Source: Cyclobacteriaceae bacterium (GTDB lineage: Bacteria; Bacteroidota; Bacteroidia; Cytophagales; Cyclobacteriaceae). Taken from it: DNA of 17,643 bases. The position numbers and the translations under genes were made by a program. The stretch spans positions 1-17,643 of the forward strand of contig JAKISE010000070.1 in NCBI GenBank assembly GCA_021648745.1. Direction: 5' to 3'. Below the pieces are notes generated by a model that ran no database searches, was not told the DNA's origin, and saw only the letters and a program-made list of their open reading frames with translations. Of this stretch, positions 14,652 to 17,643 are shown one piece after another. How positions within the stretch are numbered: the first letter of the stretch is position 1; every line of letters starts with the position of its first letter.

Positions 14652-15419
14652 ATGAAGTCAATTATAAGTTTATTAATCCGGTACATTCCTCGCAAATACT
14701 TGCAGCTTTTTAGCCATTGGGGGCTTAAAGTGGTTGCTTTATTCTACAAAGGCAACAACGTGACTTGTCCTGTGTGCCAGCATAACTTTCGTGCGTTTTT
14801 GCCTTATGGAAGGAAAGCCCGAAGCAATGCTTTATGCCCTAATTGCTTAAGTTTAGAACGCCACAGAATGATGTGGTTGTTCCTACAAAACGAAACTCCA
14901 TTTTTTCAAAAGAAATTAGAAGTACTACATATCGCTCCAGAAATTTGTTTTATCGACCGATTCGAAAAACTCCATGGTGATACATACCTAACTGCTGATA
15001 TAGAATCTCCTTTAGCCAAAGTAAAATTAGATGTGCACGATATTCCGTTTGATGAAGGGTCTTATGATGTTGTATTCTGTAACCATGTGATGGAGCATGT
15101 AGAAGACGATTATAAAGCCATGTCTGAAATTTATAGAGTACTAAAACCTGGTGGTTTCGCCATTTTGCAGGTGCCTTTATTTTACCCCTTGCTTGATGTC
15201 ACTTACGAGGATAAAACCATCACCTCAACTAAAGAACGTGAAAAGGCATTTGGCCAAACTGACCATATACGCATGTATGGTAAGGATTATGCAGATCGGT
15301 TACGTTCGGTTGGTTTTGCTGTAGATGAAAATCGATATTTTGAAAAGATGCCTATCGAAGATGTAAAACGATATGCACTACCGATAGATGAGCCTGTATT
15401 TTATTGTAGGAAAGGGTAA
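14652..15419 (+). CDS. SAM-dependent methyltransferase with N-terminal zinc ribbon
   Basis: The 255-residue product begins with a hydrophobic/basic stretch (1-32) and then four cysteines in two CxxC pairs (39/42 and 62/65, motifs CPVC and CPNC) that should bind zinc. A class I methyltransferase fold follows (about 88-230). SAM-site elements are VLHIAPE (91-97), the acidic TADIE (114-118), LDVHDIPF (126-133), SYDVVFCNHVMEHV (137-150) and LKPGG (164-168). The substrate is unknown. Similar proteins lie among surface-polysaccharide genes, and the neighbouring glycosyltransferases fit a role in glycan or lipid modification, but that is inference. The gene converges on the glycosyltransferase at 15438-16406 (18-bp gap) and has no partner on its strand. 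Confidence 0.88.
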   Translation: MKSIISLLIRYIPRKYLQLFSHWGLKVVALFYKGNNVTCPVCQHNFRAFLPYGRKARSNALCPNCLSLERHRMMWLFLQNETPFFQKKLEVLHIAPEICFIDRFEKLHGDTYLTADIESPLAKVKLDVHDIPFDEGSYDVVFCNHVMEHVEDDYKAMSEIYRVLKPGGFAILQVPLFYPLLDVTYEDKTITSTKEREKAFGQTDHIRMYGKDYADRLRSVGFAVDENRYFEKMPIEDVKRYALPIDEPVFYCRKG

Positions 15420-15437
15420 CTATTAGAATAAATAAAG

Positions 15438-16406
15438 TCAACTAGCACCTACTATTTTCTTCACTCCCTCACTCACAAACCCAACCCCATAAGCCAATAA
15501 TTGGATTGTAGCGGTAAGTATCGATAAAACGCCCACCAGTAAATTCTTTTGAGTTATGCTGCTATGCACAAAAATTAGCATATAAAAAACACCCAAAAAA
15601 CCAACTCCTAGTTTAAATAGTGCAGGTGCGAACATGTAAAAGCTAGGCAATATGAGCCAGCCCAATAAAAATAAAGCAGGAAAAGTATGCACTAGCTTTA
15701 ATTCCTTTGGGTAAAACCTGCTAATATTAATTCGTGCCCTACCAAAAAAATAAAGCTGCTTATAAAATTGCCATAAATTGGTCCTACGCTTATGATACAC
15801 AAAGGCCTCAAAGATTAAACCAACCTTAAATCCACTTTCAATTATTCGAATGCTGAATTCAATATCCTCGCCCATTCGAGTAATTTTGTACCCATTTGTT
15901 TTAGCAAATACAGCTTTAGAGATGCCCATATTAAAACTGCGCGGATGAAAGGTGCCTGTGTGATTCTTATTTCCTCTAATGCCTCCTGTGGTAAATGGCG
16001 AAGTCATGGAGTAGCTGATAGCCTTTTGAATTAAGGTAAAACTTTCGTGCTCCTTATCGGGGCCGCCAAAGGCATCCCAACTCTTTTCTTGGATTGATTT
16101 GTCAACCAGTTCAAGGTAATTCGCAGGAATTAAACAATCCGAATCGAATACAATAAAATAATCTCCTTTGGCCCTTTCAAATCCATAATTTCGAGCAAAG
16201 CCTTGACCTGCATTCTCTTTGAAATAATAGGTAATGTCTAATGCATCTGCATATTTATCAACCACCAACTTGCATGTATTTTCGGAACCATCCTCCACTA
16301 TTACCACCTCAAAATTGGCATAAGATTGCTCCGTTAAAGAGCTCAGTAATTCATCTACTTCTTGAGATCGGTTATAAACGGGTATGATGATGGAATAAAA
16401 ATACAT
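15438..16406 (-). CDS. Family 2 glycosyltransferase with C-terminal membrane helices
   Basis: The 322-residue product has an N-terminal GT-A domain (about 1-210). Nucleotide-binding elements are IIIPVYNRSQEV (6-17) and VEDGSENT (37-44), and the metal-binding DSD is at 88-90. GEDIEFSIRI (179-188) contains the likely catalytic Glu-Asp pair, and YHKRR is at 204-208. Three hydrophobic segments follow (about 242-262, 264-283 and 288-312), so the enzyme is membrane-bound with its active site in the cytoplasm. The donor and acceptor sugars cannot be told. It is downstream of another GT2 gene on the same strand, with 111 bp between, and the two may act in one pathway. Confidence 0.88.
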   Translation of the reverse strand: MYFYSIIIPVYNRSQEVDELLSSLTEQSYANFEVVIVEDGSENTCKLVVDKYADALDITYYFKENAGQGFARNYGFERAKGDYFIVFDSDCLIPANYLELVDKSIQEKSWDAFGGPDKEHESFTLIQKAISYSMTSPFTTGGIRGNKNHTGTFHPRSFNMGISKAVFAKTNGYKITRMGEDIEFSIRIIESGFKVGLIFEAFVYHKRRTNLWQFYKQLYFFGRARINISRFYPKELKLVHTFPALFLLGWLILPSFYMFAPALFKLGVGFLGVFYMLIFVHSSITQKNLLVGVLSILTATIQLLAYGVGFVSEGVKKIVGAS

Positions 16407-16466
16407 CTCTAATTTTACTTTGTGGAACTCAGTGTTTCCCCTGTGGGACTTTATAGTTAACTATTT

Positions 16467-16504
16467 CACAAAGAACCGCAAAGAAAGCACAAAGACACAC
16501 AGAG
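16467..16504. repeat. CACAAAG-type purine-rich intergenic repeat
   Basis: The run contains CACAAAGAA, CGCAAAGAAAG, CACAAAGACA and CACAGAG in succession. On the minus strand it reads CTCTGTG...CTTTGTG. A related inverted piece, ACTTTGTGGAACTCAGTG, lies at 16417-16434, so the two may fold together. A 12-bp palindrome, ATAGTTAACTAT, is at 16453-16464 between them. Such runs recur in the intergenic DNA of many bacterial genomes. It fills most of the gap between the two glycosyltransferase genes. Confidence 0.5.
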
Positions 16505-16517
16505 TTGTTAATTGATT

Positions 16518-17501
16518 TTAGGTATCAATGCCAATCGTATCAATCACTAAATACTCATCTTTCTCAGCTTTACTTATTACTAATAATTCCCCAAGAAAGC
16601 CTGCTAAAAATAATTGAACTCCCACAATAATAGCTACCAAAGCCAAAAAGAATAAGGGCTGATCTACCACTTCGCGTGCAATAGGTACTTTTAAGATGTA
16701 AACTGCCTGTAATTTTTTCCATATAAGCCAAGCCGTTGAAATAAAACCAAAAAGAAATGAGAGTGTTCCTAAAAGACCAAAAAAGTGCATTGGGCTCTTT
16801 TTAAATTTAGAAACAAATGTAATCGACAATAAATCCAGAAACCCAAAAACAAAGCGTTCGATACCAAATTTGGTGGTTCCAAATTTACGTTTACGATGCT
16901 CAACCACTTTTTCTCCAATATTGGTAAAGCCATGCCATTTGGCAATTACAGGTATATAACGGTGCATTTCGCCATACACTTTAATATTTTTAATCACTTT
17001 ACTATCATAGGCTTTTAAGCCACAATTAAAATCGTGTAGCTTAATGCCTGAAATAATTCGGGTAGTAGCATTAAAAAAACGTGATGGGATAGTTTTCGAT
17101 ATGGGATCGTGGCGTTTCTTTTTCCAGCCAGACACCATGTCTTTCCCCTCTTCTGTTATCATTCGATAAAGCTCAGGAATTTCATCTGGGCTATCTTGTA
17201 AATCGGCATCCATTGTGATAACAACATTGCCTTTTGAGGCCTGAAAACCTACATGTAAAGCCGCAGATTTGCCATAATTTCGCTGAAATTTTATTCCTCT
17301 AATATTATTGTCTTTTTGTTGAAGTGATTCAATGACGCCCCATGAATTATCGGTGCTACCATCATTTATAAAAACAACTTCATAGCTGAAACTATTTTCG
17401 CTCATTACACGAACTATCCATTCATGCAGCTCAGGCAATGATTCATCTTCATTATAAAGCGGAACAATAATGCTTATTTGTATGTCTTTATCTAAATCCA
17501 T
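16518..17501 (-). CDS. Family 2 glycosyltransferase, DPM1/GtrB-like polyprenyl-phosphate sugar transferase
   Basis: The 327-residue product starts with a GT-A domain: ISIIVPLYNEDESL (9-22), FINDGSTDNSW (44-54), QRNYGKSAAL (73-82) and the DAD metal site with MDADLQDSPDE (97-107). The stretch DFNCGLKAYDSKVI (157-170), GEMHRYIP (177-184) and RKFGTTKFG (205-213) are hallmarks of the DPM1/GtrB/ArnC group. These enzymes move a sugar from a nucleotide donor to undecaprenyl (or dolichyl) phosphate. Two clear C-terminal membrane helices (about 238-260 and 283-307) are joined by a loop, and GFLGELLV is typical of the end. Which sugar is used cannot be read. The start ATG at 17501 precedes MDLDKDIQISIIVP. 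Confidence 0.92.
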   Translation of the reverse strand: MDLDKDIQISIIVPLYNEDESLPELHEWIVRVMSENSFSYEVVFINDGSTDNSWGVIESLQQKDNNIRGIKFQRNYGKSAALHVGFQASKGNVVITMDADLQDSPDEIPELYRMITEEGKDMVSGWKKKRHDPISKTIPSRFFNATTRIISGIKLHDFNCGLKAYDSKVIKNIKVYGEMHRYIPVIAKWHGFTNIGEKVVEHRKRKFGTTKFGIERFVFGFLDLLSITFVSKFKKSPMHFFGLLGTLSFLFGFISTAWLIWKKLQAVYILKVPIAREVVDQPLFFLALVAIIVGVQLFLAGFLGELLVISKAEKDEYLVIDTIGIDT

Positions 17502-17643
17502 TGATTTGTGCGAAAATAGGCATAAAGCCTTGAAACTTATACTGGGTTTGTTAAAAAATGTTTCCCTTTCTAAAGATTGAAGACTGTTCGTTAAGCTGAA
17601 GGCGAAGTCTCTTAAAGAATTATGACAAAAGACTTTTAAAGAG
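17502..17643. other. Right-edge stretch without a visible gene
   Basis: These 142 bp form the upstream region of the minus-strand glycosyltransferase gene. On the minus strand TATTTTCG (about 17522-17515) resembles a -7 element close to the start codon, but no matching TTG lies at the right distance. No gene or convincing repeat is seen before the window ends. Confidence 0.4.

Overview
The window is a chromosomal stretch from a member of the Bacteroidota, probably a gliding or type IX secretion (T9SS) bacterium of the Flavobacteriia or Cytophagia. Three things point there: a giant SprA-type gene at the left edge, TonB proteins with the C-terminal layout usual in this phylum, and promoter-like elements of the Bacteroidota form (TTG, 16-19 nt, TAnnTTTG-like) with no clear Shine-Dalgarno sequences. 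The genus cannot be decided from the sequence. No tRNA, rRNA, CRISPR array, intact insertion sequence or origin is visible.

Left part (2-7929, plus strand): a 5'-truncated sprA (T9SS outer-membrane translocon), gcvH (glycine cleavage H protein), a short VanZ-like membrane protein and a TonB-family protein. This order resembles the arrangement I know next to sprA in flavobacteria. A strong intrinsic terminator ends the first TonB gene.

TonB cluster (8022-10707, plus strand): a tight four-gene operon behind its own promoter-like element, which lies inside a perfect 17-bp inverted repeat abutting the first start codon. The operon alternates two inner-membrane TonB paralogues with two lipoproteins. 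The second lipoprotein carries two tandem TonB C-terminal domains and no transmembrane anchor. With the upstream TonB gene, the locus encodes five TonB C-terminal domains. Patchy near-identity suggests duplication plus gene conversion.

Middle (10774-14457, minus strand): a small secreted basic protein, then a 558-bp gene-poor stretch with an orphan minus-strand terminator and a 300-bp segment bounded by perfect 25-bp inverted repeats. Next comes a three-gene operon: ECF sigma factor, single-pass membrane protein placed as an anti-sigma factor (overlapping by 11 bp), and a 405-residue secreted protein built from two diverged copies of one module. This looks like an envelope signalling unit with an unrecognised exported component.

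Right part (14652-17501): a SAM methyltransferase with an N-terminal four-cysteine zinc ribbon (plus strand), convergent with two family 2 glycosyltransferases (minus strand), one of the DPM1/GtrB polyprenyl-phosphate type. This suggests surface glycan or lipid-linked sugar synthesis. The intergenic spaces carry several small repeat families: hairpin elements, 7-nt-periodic purine-rich runs and CACAAAG-type runs.
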